A stretch of 64,000 bases of DNA from Lentisphaerae bacterium ADurb.Bin242 (GCA_002069785.1 MWCA01000001.1:173668-237667); one strand, 5' to 3'; counted from the first letter of the stretch, positions 17,450 through 26,811 are shown. Numbers and translations are program-made. Notes: generated by a model not told the origin, from the letters alone.

Positions 17450-18549
17450 GATGGTCCCTTTTTGACGTCATTGATATTTTGAATGCTCCGGCCTTCGATG
17501 ATGTGCGGCACAAAGACCCGGTTTTCAGGCTTTCCGCCCTGGTCGACGCGACGCATCTGCCGGAAAACTTCCCGGATCATTTCATCAAACGGAGGTTCCG
17601 CGGTGACAATGTCCATGGAGGCGCCCCAGCCGGGATCGACCTTGTCGAAGGCTCCGATGGAAATGTCGTCCGGAATCCGCATCTGGTTCTGGAAGAGGTA
17701 TTCGAACACGGCGTTGTGAAAGACTTCGCCGGCGATATAGAGGGCGGTCATGTCCCGGTTTCCCGCCATGAATTTCCAGACGGCGTCGCCATGTTTTTCA
17801 TGATCGGAAATCCGGAGGACGCGTTTTTCCTCGACTTCGATGCCCGCATCCGTCAGGGCGTCGCAGAAACCGTGCCAGCGTTCCGCGACATAGCTGCTGT
17901 TGCACAAGGCGGAGCCGATATAGCCGATTTTGCGGTGTCCGGCGGCGACCAGGCGCCCGGCCACCTCGCGGGCTCCCGCATACTGATCGGTCGTCACGAA
18001 CGGGAAAGAAGTTCCGGCCAGCCTGCGGTTGAAGGCGAAGACCTTGATGTTCTGTTCCTTCAATGCATTCAGGCTCGGCAGATGGTAGGAGTTCGGACCG
18101 GAAAACAGGAACCACTCGATCTGGTCTTTTCCGATGCCTTTTTCCACCAGGTCGTAAAAATCCCGGGTGCACAGGAAACGGAGCTCGAAGTTGTTTTTTC
18201 TGGATTCTTTCAGCAGGGTGTTGAGCAGAGACGCCATCATGGGGCTGTGCATGTAGAACAGGCTGACGCCGTAGATGCCCAGGACTTTGGTTTTCTTCCC
18301 GGAATCGCTTTCCTCGGCGCTGCGGACAAACCAGCCTTTTCCGGGCTGGCTGGTGATGAGTTGCGCCTGTTCCAGAAGATGAAGGGAATTGCGCACGGTA
18401 TGGCGGTGAATCCGGTACTGACGGCTGAGCTCGCCTTCGGACGGCAGCCGTGTTCCTCCCTTGAGTTTTCCGGCTTTGATTTCGCTCAGCAGTTCATCCC
18501 GCAGTCTCAGGTAGGCGGGCCGATGTTTTCCCACGGTTCCGGTATTCAT
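17446..18549 (-). CDS. GntR/LacI-type transcriptional regulator
   Basis: This 367-residue protein begins with a GntR winged helix (RLRDELLSEIKAGKLKGGTRLPSE, GELSRQYRIHRHTVRNSLHLLEQ, QPGKGWFVRS). A LacI/periplasmic-binding effector domain follows, with FVTTDQYAGAREVAGRLVAAGHRKIGYIGSAL and IPDDISIGAFDKVDPGWGASMDIV. It should bind a glycan breakdown product and control the unit. I chose the ATG at 18547-18549 because AAAGGC precedes it. An upstream ATG in the same frame lies inside the palindromic operator and has no ribosome site. Confidence 0.9.
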   Translation of the reverse strand: MNTGTVGKHRPAYLRLRDELLSEIKAGKLKGGTRLPSEGELSRQYRIHRHTVRNSLHLLEQAQLITSQPGKGWFVRSAEESDSGKKTKVLGIYGVSLFYMHSPMMASLLNTLLKESRKNNFELRFLCTRDFYDLVEKGIGKDQIEWFLFSGPNSYHLPSLNALKEQNIKVFAFNRRLAGTSFPFVTTDQYAGAREVAGRLVAAGHRKIGYIGSALCNSSYVAERWHGFCDALTDAGIEVEEKRVLRISDHEKHGDAVWKFMAGNRDMTALYIAGEVFHNAVFEYLFQNQMRIPDDISIGAFDKVDPGWGASMDIVTAEPPFDEMIREVFRQMRRVDQGGKPENRVFVPHIIEGRSIQNINDVKKGPS

Positions 18550-18566
18550 GATGACAGTGCCTTTTC

Positions 18567-18625
18567 TATACATGTATATTTTTTTGTCTGGAGAAGATTA
18601 TAACAGGTAAATACTTCATTGTCAA
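18567..18625 (-). promoter_or_regulatory. Promoter and palindromic operator of the GntR/hydrolase operon
   Basis: On the minus strand TTGACA (18620-18625), 17 bases, TATAAT (18597-18602) is a consensus promoter. TATACATGTATA (18567-18578), a perfect 12-bp palindrome, lies about 10-25 bases downstream of the expected start point, where a bound repressor would block elongation or clearance. Confidence 0.85.
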
Positions 18626-18668
18626 GAGGCAAAAAATAAAAAAAGTCATTTTTTTTCAAAAACGGGGA

Positions 18669-18710
18669 TTGATTATTCCGGAAAAACGCCCTATAATATA
18701 TACATGTTTA
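18669..18710 (+). promoter_or_regulatory. Divergent promoter with a second copy of the same operator
   Basis: TTGATT (18669-18674), 17 bases, TATAAT (18692-18697) drives the plus-strand unit at 18726. TATACATGTTTA (18699-18710) matches the operator of the divergent GntR gene at 11 of 12 positions and sits on the start point. Confidence 0.82.
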
Positions 18711-18725
18711 TAAAAAGGAGCCATC

Positions 18726-19769
18726 ATGTATATTATTTCGGAAATAGACGGACACAAATTGTTTCTGCCGCCGCCGAATCCCTCGGGCAGCGGTCCGGCA
18801 AAATGGAGAAACAATGTCCGCGCCAACCTCGAATTCATCGAAAAGAATTCTCCGCTCCGACCGAAAAGCCGCATCACCGGCTCGTTCATTTACGCCCATC
18901 CGCCGAACTATCAGGGGGTATGCACGCTTGACTTCACCCATGGGGACTGGGTCCGCGAACTCCGGAAGCTGAAAAACCTCGGAATGGACACGGTCATTTT
19001 CCAGGCCGCGCTCTGGAATGAGCTGGAGGAGTGCTATTATCCCTCCGAAGAATTCCGGAACTACCGCACCTGGAATGTGCTTGAACCCATGCTCCGGGCG
19101 GCGTCTGAACTCGGCCTGAAAGTGTTTCTCGGCGGATACGGCTCCGTCACCTGCTGGATGGACAAGCTGGACAAGGCGCTTGTGGAAAACGAGAAGAGGC
19201 GTCAGCTCAAATGCTTTCAGGAGCTCATGCGCTACAAGGGGTTGTTCCACGGGTTCTATTTCGCCCCGGAATCCGCCTTTCCGGGAGAGCGGGACTCCCG
19301 GCGCGAAGCCTTCCTCCGCACCCTGTACGGCGAACTGTTCCAGGAAATCAAATCGATCGATTCCTCCCTTCAAATCCTGATGTCCCCCGCCACCTTCTAC
19401 TATCCGGACGGCAGGATGCGGCTCATGGGCGAAGCCTGGAACGCGTTTCTGCAAGGAGTTCCGCTGGACATCCTTGCCCCGCAGGATTCCATCGGCTGCA
19501 ACTGCATCACGCTGGAGCATCAGGACGAGGCGTACCGGAACTGGAAATCCGTCTGCACGGAGAATAAAATTCATCTGTGGGCCAACATCGAAGTGTTCGA
19601 TTTGTGCGAGCCTTTCGGGACGGCCCATGCCCGGTGTCCCGCGCTTCCGGAACGGGTGATCGCGCAAATCAACAATGCCGCGCCCTATGTGGAAAAAATG
19701 ATCACCTGGGAAGGACTCTATTACTTTTCCGGCGCGGGAGAAACCTTGCGAAAAAGACTGTTTGAATAA
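18726..19769 (+). CDS. Cytoplasmic TIM-barrel protein (DUF4434-like putative glycosidase)
   Basis: This 347-residue protein has no signal peptide. Its pattern is that of a small (beta/alpha)8 barrel: ITGSFIYAHPPNY at the first strand, LKNLGMDTVIFQAALWNE, LGLKVFLGGYGS, LFHGFYFAPESAFPG (a candidate acidic catalytic residue), LQILMSPATFYYPDG, and LDILAPQDSIGC. This resembles DUF4434-type proteins of glycan loci. AAAGGAG precedes the ATG. It is transcribed divergently from the GntR gene and shares its operator, so it probably belongs to the same regulon and may act inside the cell on imported products. Confidence 0.7.
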   Translation: MYIISEIDGHKLFLPPPNPSGSGPAKWRNNVRANLEFIEKNSPLRPKSRITGSFIYAHPPNYQGVCTLDFTHGDWVRELRKLKNLGMDTVIFQAALWNELEECYYPSEEFRNYRTWNVLEPMLRAASELGLKVFLGGYGSVTCWMDKLDKALVENEKRRQLKCFQELMRYKGLFHGFYFAPESAFPGERDSRREAFLRTLYGELFQEIKSIDSSLQILMSPATFYYPDGRMRLMGEAWNAFLQGVPLDILAPQDSIGCNCITLEHQDEAYRNWKSVCTENKIHLWANIEVFDLCEPFGTAHARCPALPERVIAQINNAAPYVEKMITWEGLYYFSGAGETLRKRLFE

Positions 19770-19797
19770 TTTTCACGATCAAGGAGAAAAAGACAAA

Positions 19798-20670
19798 ATG
19801 TTGAGAATCCTGTTGCTTCTTTCATGTGTCATGAGTGCCGCCGCGGCGGAATACACGCTGGAATCCGGAGACTACTCCATTCGCTTTGCGGAGGAGCTCC
19901 GCCATACCGTGCGTTCCATCCGCTACCGCTCTTTCGAGATCGGAACCCGGACCGGATTTTACGGAACGGTCATGGCTCCGGAACAGGGAAAATACATCGG
20001 TTCCGGGCACACGGAAGGCGGCGTGGAAAAGGTTCTGCAATGGAATCTTCTCGCAGACGGAAAGGCGGTGGAGCCGAAGGACAACGAGGTGCTCCGCGCC
20101 CAACGGTTCGTGCTGGAAAAAATTTCGCAGTTCGACAATGCCCTTTTCCGGGTCCGCATCGAATTGACGCCCGAAGGATTCCTCGAACAGAAGCGTTTCA
20201 TCACTCTTGCGGAGCAGAAATTTCACCTGCTGTACGTCAATCTTTTCTGTTGGAACAAGGAGACCACCGACTGGTTCGCCCGGACCGCGCAAGGCGCGTT
20301 CGAATCGGGGAGCTTCCGGCAGGAAAAAGTGCTCTGGCATCTCGAGAAGGAGATCCGCTGGACCGCCATTTACGACGCCGGGGCGAAGAAAGGCGTCCTG
20401 CTCTATTATCCCGAAATCATCCGGGGCTCGAGCCGGAAGGCCTGCTACTGGGAAGTTCCCCGCGCCTACAACAAGTTCTACATGATGGCCGCCTTCCCGA
20501 TCCGGTGCGCGAAGGGATGGCAGTCGCCGGTATATTCGGTCTTCCTCCGCGGATTCGAAGCGCCCGATGCGAAAGCATGCCCGGCGGTTCTGGAAAAAGA
20601 GTCCGCCCGGATTGCCGGAATGAAGTTCCCCGCATTGCCGCTGCCGGAGAACAGCCCGGCCGGTCCGTAG
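19798..20670 (+). CDS. Secreted stand-alone beta-sandwich domain related to the 14417-17449 hydrolase
   Basis: This 290-residue protein starts at 19798 behind AAGGAG and has a signal peptide (MLRILLLLSCVMSAAAA). Its whole length aligns by eye with the first 285 residues of the 1010-residue hydrolase, for example GKYIGSGHTEGGVEKV versus GKMLGASAATEKVEKL, RFVLEKIS versus RIVLEKES, and the shared KFYxxxAxP segment. It lacks the catalytic barrel, so it may be a glycan-binding or accessory domain. It follows the DUF4434-like gene by 28 bp and ends 46 bp before the convergent RND gene. Loss of a former downstream portion cannot be excluded. Confidence 0.75.
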   Translation: MLRILLLLSCVMSAAAAEYTLESGDYSIRFAEELRHTVRSIRYRSFEIGTRTGFYGTVMAPEQGKYIGSGHTEGGVEKVLQWNLLADGKAVEPKDNEVLRAQRFVLEKISQFDNALFRVRIELTPEGFLEQKRFITLAEQKFHLLYVNLFCWNKETTDWFARTAQGAFESGSFRQEKVLWHLEKEIRWTAIYDAGAKKGVLLYYPEIIRGSSRKACYWEVPRAYNKFYMMAAFPIRCAKGWQSPVYSVFLRGFEAPDAKACPAVLEKESARIAGMKFPALPLPENSPAGP

Positions 20671-20716
20671 TCGCGGTTTTGCTTTTCCGCCCCGTTCTCC
20701 GCCGGCTGCGGGAGAA

Positions 20717-23700
20717 TCATTCGATGGAAACGGGGTTTTCCTCGTCCAGTTTCTGGAGCCTCTTCTGGAGCGCCATCGGGGATTTTTCCCAGCGGGCAAG
20801 GAGCAGATATCCGATCGGAACGACGAAAAGCGTGAGGAAACAGGCGCTCGTTCCGCCGTAGAAGACCACCGCTCCCAGACAGCGCCGGCTGACGGCTCCC
20901 GCGCCGGTCGCCACCAGAAGGGGGATGGCCCCGGCGACAGTGGAAATTCCGGTCATGAGAATGGGACGCAGACGGAGCTTCGATGCCATGAAAACGGCTT
21001 CCTCGAACTTATGTCCGGAGTCCCGCAGCTGGTTGGCGAATTCCACGATCAGGATTCCGTTTTTCGCGGCGAGCCCGATCAGCATGATGATGCCGATCTG
21101 CGTGTAGATATTCATGGTCATGCCGAGAAAATACAGGGCTGTGACCGCGCCGATCATGCCGAGCGGGACCGTCATCATCACGATCAGCGGACTGATGAAC
21201 GATTCGAACTGGGCGGAAAGCACCAGATAGGAAACCAGCAGCGCGAGGCCGAAGATGAACAGCATGGAATCGGTGGTCTGCTTGAGTTCCTTGGACTGGC
21301 CCTTATAGGCGACCTGGGCGTATTCGGGAAGGTTTTCCCGGGCGGTTTTTTCGAGGAAGGTCAGGACATCGCTCAGCGCATAGCCGGGGGCGACGTTTCC
21401 GGTGATCGTGATGGCCCGCATGCGGTTGTAGCGGCTCAGGCGTCCGGCGTCGCCCATTTCCCGGATTTTGACAAGATTGTCCAGCGGCACCAGCTGCCCG
21501 GACGTGGAGGAACGGACATAGATGTTGCTCAGGTCCGACGGCGTGGCGCGGCTGAAACGGTCCGCCTGAAGGACCACGTCGTATTCCTGTCCGCGGTCCA
21601 CAAAGGTGGTGACCTGCTTGGAGCCGAGCATGGTTTCGAGGGTCGTTCCGATGACTTTTGCCTGGACGCCGAGTTCGTTGGCGCGTTCACGGTCCACCTC
21701 CACGTGAAGCTGCGGGGTGGTTTCCTTGTAGTCGTAGTCGACGTCCACGAGCCCGGGATAGGTTTTCGCCTTTTCCAGAAGGATGTCGCGCCAGCGGACC
21801 AGTTCCGTATAATCGGGGCCGCCGATGACAAATTGGACCGGGTTGCCGCGCGCCCCGATTCCGCTGGGAAGAAACGGCTGGAGCTTCAGGGTCGGGATCT
21901 CCGCCAGTTTCCGGCGCAGTTCGGCGGTGATCTGCTGGGAGGTGCGTTTCCGTTTAGCCCATTCTTCCAGTTCCAGCATGGCGAAACCGGTGTTGGCCGC
22001 GCCCTGGCTGTCGCCGAACTGGGGGACCACCACCATCAGGATGGTTCCCTCTCCGGATTCGACGATCGGGTAAACCATGTTCATCATTTCCATGGAGGCG
22101 TCGTTCATCGTGTAGAAATTGGTCCCCTCGGGCGCCTGCATGCGGATATTGACCATTCCGCGGTCCTCGAGCGGCTCATATTCGGAGGGGAGGCGGGCCC
22201 AGCCCCAGACCATCAGCACGCAGATGGCCAGGAAAAGGAACAGGATCAGGATGGGAATCCGGGCGGCCGCCCGGAGGAGCTGGTCATAGACGTGTTCGCA
22301 TTTCTTCATGCAGAACTCGATCACCCGGCCCAGGAAGGAGACTTCCTTGTGCGTCAGAAGCTTGGAACAGAGCATCGGGGTGAAAGTCAGCGCCACCACA
22401 CTGGAAAAACAGACGGCGGCGGTCATGGCGACCGCGAATTCAGTGAAGAGGCGTCCGGTCTGGCCGGCCCAGAGGCAGATCGGCATGAACACGGCCGCCA
22501 GGACAAAAGTTGTGGCCAGTACCGCGAAGATCACCTGATCGGAGCCGCGCACGGCCGCCAGGAGCGGATGTTCTCCCTCCTCGATGCGGCGGTGGATGTT
22601 TTCCAGCACGACGATCGTATCGTCCACGACCAGCCCGATGGCCAGCACCAGCGCCAGCAGCGTGAGAATGTTGATGCTGTAGCCGAACATGTACAGAACA
22701 ATGAACGAGCCGATCAGCGAAATCGGCACGGACAATGCCGGAATCAGGGAGGCGCGGAACGAACCGAGGAAAAGGAAAATGATCAGGAGAACCAGCACCG
22801 CGGCAATCACGAGGGATTCCTCCACCTCGTGGATGGAAGCGTTGATGAACTTGGATTCATCGCGGAGAATCCGCAGCTCCATGCCTTCGGGCAGGCTTTT
22901 CAGGAGTTCCTTCAGAAGAGACCGGGCGCCGGAGGAAACCGTCAGGGTGTTCGCGGTGGACTGTTTGTAGATCCCGATGCCGATCATGGGCTGCTTGTTG
23001 GTGGTGAAGAGCTGGCGCGTGTTGCGCGGACCGAGGGAGACTTCCGCCACGTCGCCCAGGCGGATGTAATTACCGTCCGCGCTGCGCTTGAGCACCATGC
23101 TGCGGAAGTCCTCGGGGGTGTAATACTGGCGGTTGAGGCGCACCACGAATTCGCGTTCAAAAGATTCGATCCGGCCGCCGGGATTTTCCACGTTCTCGGA
23201 TTCCAGCGCATTCTCGATGTCCCCGACGGTGATCCCGCGCGCGGCCATGGCGGTGCGGTTCAGCCAGATCCGCATGGACTGCTCCTGGGCGCCGAGGATG
23301 GAGGCGTCGGCCACGCCCTCGATCACGGAAAAGCGGTCCAGGAGATAGCGGTCGACATAGTCGGTCAGTTCCATGCGCGTCATGGAAGAGCTGGTTACGG
23401 AAAGAATCATGACGGGGGAATTGGAGGAGTCGTATTTGGCGATGACCGGCGAATCGGATTCATCGGGCAGCTTGTACAGAATCCGGCTGACGCGGTCGCG
23501 GACGTCGTTCGCCGCGGCGTCGATGTCGCGGCTGACGGAGAATTCCAGCGTGATCCGGGAACGTCCGTCGCGGCTCTGCGATTCAATGGAGTCGAGCCCT
23601 TCGATTCCGGCGACGGTCCCTTCAATGATCTGCGTGATCTTGGTTTCGACCACGCTCGCGGAGGCTCCCTCGTAGGTGGTCGTGATGGAGATCATCGGCA

Positions 23701-23824
23701 CGTCGATGTCCGGGAATTCCCGGACCGGCATCCGTTTCAGTCCGATCAGTCCGAACACGATTACGAGCAGCATCAGCACCACGGACAGGACGGGCCGCAC
23801 CACCGAGGTCGAACAGATACTCAT
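20717..23824 (-). CDS. RND (AcrB/HAE1-type) efflux transporter
   Basis: This 1035-residue inner-membrane protein has the full RND layout: an N-terminal TM helix (VVRPVLSVVLMLLVIVFGLIG), a first porter/docking loop, TM2-6 with LALVLAIGLVVDDTIVVLENIHRR carrying the two proton-relay aspartates, FxxTFVLAAVFMPI, a second periplasmic loop, and TM8-12 with IGIIMLIGLAAKNGILIVEF. It should export hydrophobic or amphiphilic compounds by proton antiport through a tripartite complex. Its ATG overlaps the adaptor stop by 4 bp. No TolC-like outer-membrane factor is encoded nearby. Confidence 0.95.
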   Translation of the reverse strand: MSICSTSVVRPVLSVVLMLLVIVFGLIGLKRMPVREFPDIDVPMISITTTYEGASASVVETKITQIIEGTVAGIEGLDSIESQSRDGRSRITLEFSVSRDIDAAANDVRDRVSRILYKLPDESDSPVIAKYDSSNSPVMILSVTSSSMTRMELTDYVDRYLLDRFSVIEGVADASILGAQEQSMRIWLNRTAMAARGITVGDIENALESENVENPGGRIESFEREFVVRLNRQYYTPEDFRSMVLKRSADGNYIRLGDVAEVSLGPRNTRQLFTTNKQPMIGIGIYKQSTANTLTVSSGARSLLKELLKSLPEGMELRILRDESKFINASIHEVEESLVIAAVLVLLIIFLFLGSFRASLIPALSVPISLIGSFIVLYMFGYSINILTLLALVLAIGLVVDDTIVVLENIHRRIEEGEHPLLAAVRGSDQVIFAVLATTFVLAAVFMPICLWAGQTGRLFTEFAVAMTAAVCFSSVVALTFTPMLCSKLLTHKEVSFLGRVIEFCMKKCEHVYDQLLRAAARIPILILFLFLAICVLMVWGWARLPSEYEPLEDRGMVNIRMQAPEGTNFYTMNDASMEMMNMVYPIVESGEGTILMVVVPQFGDSQGAANTGFAMLELEEWAKRKRTSQQITAELRRKLAEIPTLKLQPFLPSGIGARGNPVQFVIGGPDYTELVRWRDILLEKAKTYPGLVDVDYDYKETTPQLHVEVDRERANELGVQAKVIGTTLETMLGSKQVTTFVDRGQEYDVVLQADRFSRATPSDLSNIYVRSSTSGQLVPLDNLVKIREMGDAGRLSRYNRMRAITITGNVAPGYALSDVLTFLEKTARENLPEYAQVAYKGQSKELKQTTDSMLFIFGLALLVSYLVLSAQFESFISPLIVMMTVPLGMIGAVTALYFLGMTMNIYTQIGIIMLIGLAAKNGILIVEFANQLRDSGHKFEEAVFMASKLRLRPILMTGISTVAGAIPLLVATGAGAVSRRCLGAVVFYGGTSACFLTLFVVPIGYLLLARWEKSPMALQKRLQKLDEENPVSIE

Positions 23825-24966
23825 TTACGGACTCCTTCCGGGGAAGCTTGCTGGGGCGCCGGTTGAGCGGAGTCGGGAAGGACGATTTCTTCCACCGTTC
23901 CGCTGACGGTGACCGTGGAGCCGTCGACCAGTTTGAGCACGCCGTCCGTGACGATCACTTCTCCCTCGCGCAGTCCCTTGGAGACTTCGACGCTTCCGCG
24001 GTCCCGCTGCCCGAGCTGGACTTCACGGCGGGACACCGTCTTGACCCGCGGCCGGTAGACAAACACATACTGGATTTCCCCCAGGCTCATGACGGCTTTT
24101 TCCGGGATCATCAGGGCAAAACGGCTTCCCAGTTCCAGCTTTACCAGGAAGAGCATGCCGGGCATCAGCTTGCCGTCCCGGTTGGGGACCACCGCCCGGA
24201 CTTCGACCGTCCGGGTGGTGGTGTCGATCCGCGGGGAGATCGCCCGGATCACTCCGTCGAAGACTTCCCCGGGGTATGCCACGCTGGTGACCCCGATTTT
24301 CTGTCCGGTCTTGATCCGCGGGTAATATTTCTCGGAGATCCGGAAATCGACCTTGATTTCACTGATGTCGTCCAGCGTCGTAATGATCGTGGCGGGGGAG
24401 ACCAGGTCCCCGATGCTGATCTTGCGCATGCCCAGTTTTCCGGAAAATGGAGCGAGCACCTTGCGGTTGGCAATCTGGTATTCCACAATATCGATTTGCG
24501 TTCTGGCGCGGGCGACCGCGGTCCTGGACGCATCGAAATCCTTCTGGGAGGTGATGCGGGCGTTATAGAGCGGGGTAAGGCGCTTGAGCTCCCGTTCCTG
24601 TTCCTCCACATTGATCTTCATCTGACGGAGCTCCGCCTGATACTGGTCGTCGCGCAGCTGCACCAGGAGCGTACCCTTTTCCACGGCCTGGCCGTCCTCG
24701 AAATACAATCCGACGACCAGTTCGGTCGCATTCGCGATGATGTCGACGGATTCCCGCGCGGTTCCCGTGCCGATTCCCTCCACCCGCGACTGGATGATCT
24801 GTCCTTTGATTTTGCCCAGCTTGACCGTCGGCGCAATATCCGTTTGCCGCCGCGCGGTGATTTTGCGTTCGCCTCCGGTCTGAAAATAAAAAATGACGGC
24901 TGCGGCCAGAATCGCACCGCCGATCACTACCTCGCCGAATCGCAGAAATATTTTTTTCCAGTTCAT
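23821..24966 (-). CDS. RND periplasmic adaptor (membrane fusion protein)
   Basis: This 381-residue protein starts at 24964-24966 behind GGAGAG. It has an N-terminal membrane anchor (VVIGGAILAAAVIFYF), a biotinyl-lipoyl half (DIIANATELVVGLYFEDGQAVEKGTLLVQL), an alpha-hairpin (about 120-170), the second lipoyl half (VLAPFSGKLGMRKISIGDLVSP), a beta-barrel and a membrane-proximal domain. This is the AcrA/MexA architecture. It bridges the RND transporter to an outer-membrane channel. It is first in the two-gene operon, with a 4-bp ATGA overlap to the transporter gene. Confidence 0.94.
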   Translation of the reverse strand: MNWKKIFLRFGEVVIGGAILAAAVIFYFQTGGERKITARRQTDIAPTVKLGKIKGQIIQSRVEGIGTGTARESVDIIANATELVVGLYFEDGQAVEKGTLLVQLRDDQYQAELRQMKINVEEQERELKRLTPLYNARITSQKDFDASRTAVARARTQIDIVEYQIANRKVLAPFSGKLGMRKISIGDLVSPATIITTLDDISEIKVDFRISEKYYPRIKTGQKIGVTSVAYPGEVFDGVIRAISPRIDTTTRTVEVRAVVPNRDGKLMPGMLFLVKLELGSRFALMIPEKAVMSLGEIQYVFVYRPRVKTVSRREVQLGQRDRGSVEVSKGLREGEVIVTDGVLKLVDGSTVTVSGTVEEIVLPDSAQPAPQQASPEGVRK

Positions 24967-25163
24967 GATTTTTGAATCTCTCCTATAAAAACAAACGCAC
25001 GCCACTCCATGACTTCATAACGTCCGGCACATCTTTTTTATTGTCCGGAAATTCATGCAGTCTCAAAAAATGTTTTTTTTACTTCCTGTTTTTTTTGCCC
25101 GAAAGTGACAGTTTCTGATTTTTTAAGTTCATTTTCACCTTTTTTTGAATCTTTTTCTTTTCC

Positions 25164-25191
25164 TTGCAAAATTTTGATCCGGTGCTAGTTT
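25164..25191 (+). promoter_or_regulatory. Possible ferritin promoter
   Basis: TTGCAA (25164-25169), 16 bases, TAGTTT (25186-25191) with an extended TGn element at 25183-25185. No Fur-like palindrome is obvious. The rest of the 24967-25246 gap is T-rich and otherwise featureless. Confidence 0.4.
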
Positions 25192-25246
25192 AAAGATAAT
25201 CCGCCAAAGCGGAAAGAGCAACCCCAAATGAAAGGAGATTTCGAAA

Positions 25247-25759
25247 ATGATCAGTCACGAGCTTGCCAAGGGAATCAATCAGCAGATGGTTTTCGAGCTT
25301 TATTCCGCCTATCTTTATCTGGGGCTTTCCGCCGCTCTTGAAAAGATGAATCTGCCGGGCGCCGCCCACTGGATGAAGATGCAGGCCGACGAGGAAATAA
25401 GCCATGCGAACGGCTTTTACACCTATCTGGTCGGACAGGACGCCGAGATCGAACTGGAAACCATCCAGAAGCCGGAGATCAGCGCGGATACCCCGCTTGC
25501 CGTTTTCACGGCGGCGCTGAAACATGAGAAGCTGGTCAGCAAGAAAATCGACAAACTGGCGGAGCTTTCCGTGAAGGAGCACAGTTTCGCCACGCTGGTT
25601 TTCCTGAATACGTTCGTTACGGAACAGGTCGAAGAAGAGCGGAATGTCCAGGTCATCATCGACAAGCTGAGCCGGATCAGAGACAATCCGTCCGCGCTTC
25701 TTTTCATCGATGCCGAACTCGCGAAGAGGACCCTCTCTCCGGGAACGGCGGCCGTATAA
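25247..25759 (+). CDS. ftnA: Non-haem ferritin
   Basis: This 170-residue iron-storage protein retains the metal ligands at the numbering used for E. coli FtnA. The ferroxidase ligands are E17, E50, H53, E94, Q127 and E130, and the C-site acids are E49, E126 and E129. FELYSAYLYL, DEEISHANGFY and NTFVTEQVEEE are the visible motifs. It oxidises Fe(II) and stores it as a mineral in a 24-mer in the cytoplasm. AAGGAG precedes the ATG. It is monocistronic, between the divergent efflux operon and a convergent AraC gene. Confidence 0.95.
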   Translation: MISHELAKGINQQMVFELYSAYLYLGLSAALEKMNLPGAAHWMKMQADEEISHANGFYTYLVGQDAEIELETIQKPEISADTPLAVFTAALKHEKLVSKKIDKLAELSVKEHSFATLVFLNTFVTEQVEEERNVQVIIDKLSRIRDNPSALLFIDAELAKRTLSPGTAAV

Positions 25760-25772
25760 TCGAAGAGCGGTT

Positions 25773-25806
25773 TTCCGGCGGAGCGGCATGAAAAATTCCG
25801 CCGGAA
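25773..25806. terminator. Hairpin between convergent ferritin and AraC genes
   Basis: TTCCGGCGGA (25773-25782) and TCCGCCGGAA (25797-25806) form a perfect 10-bp stem with a 14-base loop, 14 bases after the ferritin stop. There is no real T-run on either side, so terminator function is tentative. Confidence 0.45.
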
Positions 25807-25879
25807 TATTCCGCTTTCCCGGAATTCCCGGAACAAATGCGGGAAATGAATCCTTCTGTTTCAAACTCTTCTCCCGGAA

Positions 25880-26734
25880 TCACGGATACATCCGAAGCGC
25901 GTTTAAACGGAACTGGTGCGGAGTCTGCCCGAACCTGCGTTTGAACATGCTGATGAAATAGGTCGTATCGTTGAATTTGAACATTTCCGCGAGGTCGGCG
26001 ACGGGAAGATCGGTTTCCAATAAGAATTTCTGTGCTCTTTCAAGTTTCAGGTTATTGATATACTGGATCGGCTTGATGTCAAACACTGTATTCCAGTGTC
26101 TGTAGAATGAACGATGGGAAAAGCCATGACGCCGGAGGATATCGTCGAGGGAGATGTCATCCATGAAGTGGAGCTGAAAATAATCGGCGATTTCCTGGAT
26201 TTTTGTCTTATTCAGGCTGGCATCCGTATCCAATTTGACTTCCTGAAACAATATTTCCTCAAGAAGCTGAAAGGCCGCTATGTCAAGAGATTCGAGATCG
26301 CCCGGTTTCAGCGGGGTATCCATGAATTCAGTGAAAAAATGGATCAGGGAACTTATTTTGTGCGTCATCTTCATTTTCCAGATGCGCGGGGTCATGTCGA
26401 ATCCGATTTTTTCGAATCTTTCAACACAGTTCAGCGGATAATCCAATAAAAGAGCCTCGCGTCCGCATTCCACATCATACTTGTAATATTCACCGTACGG
26501 TTTGATGATGGCATGCGGGAATTTGGTTTCATATCTCTTCCCCCGGATGATGTCGACCGCGTGATCTTCCAGCGCCGAAATACGGATGCCGATTTCCACA
26601 TAATTGAAACAACGGACCTGATTCTTCTGCCAGACGTCGGGCTGATTTGTATAATATCCCGCTCCCATGATCGGGAATGGAAAATTAAAACGCCGGATTG
26701 CGTTTTGTGTGGAAATCTGTCGCCAGGTCTTCAT
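25880..26734 (-). CDS. AraC-family transcriptional regulator
   Basis: This 284-residue protein has a non-conserved N-terminal sensing region and a C-terminal AraC double HTH (about residues 180-280): IADYFQLHFMDDISLDDILRR, GFSHRSFYRHWNTVFDIKPIQYINNLKLERAQ, VADLAEMFKFNDTTYFISMFKRRFGQTPHQFR. GGGGA before the ATG at 26732-26734 fixes the start, not the ATG 30 bases upstream. It is divergent from the pseudopilin/hydrolase/GH35 operon and probably activates it. It is a paralogue of the AraC gene at 40710, sharing the YFQLHF segment and a similar N-terminal layout. Confidence 0.9.
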   Translation of the reverse strand: MKTWRQISTQNAIRRFNFPFPIMGAGYYTNQPDVWQKNQVRCFNYVEIGIRISALEDHAVDIIRGKRYETKFPHAIIKPYGEYYKYDVECGREALLLDYPLNCVERFEKIGFDMTPRIWKMKMTHKISSLIHFFTEFMDTPLKPGDLESLDIAAFQLLEEILFQEVKLDTDASLNKTKIQEIADYFQLHFMDDISLDDILRRHGFSHRSFYRHWNTVFDIKPIQYINNLKLERAQKFLLETDLPVADLAEMFKFNDTTYFISMFKRRFGQTPHQFRLNALRMYP

Positions 26735-26811
26735 ATATTCCCCGTTTTTCACAGAATATATCATGTGAAAAAAATATATCCAGAAAGGAATGGCAAAAAA
26801 AACATATTTTT

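Noticed and set aside
20671..20716. Imperfect TTCTCC/GGAGAA hairpin between convergent genes
   Set aside because: Bulged stem and no T-run, too weak to call a terminator.
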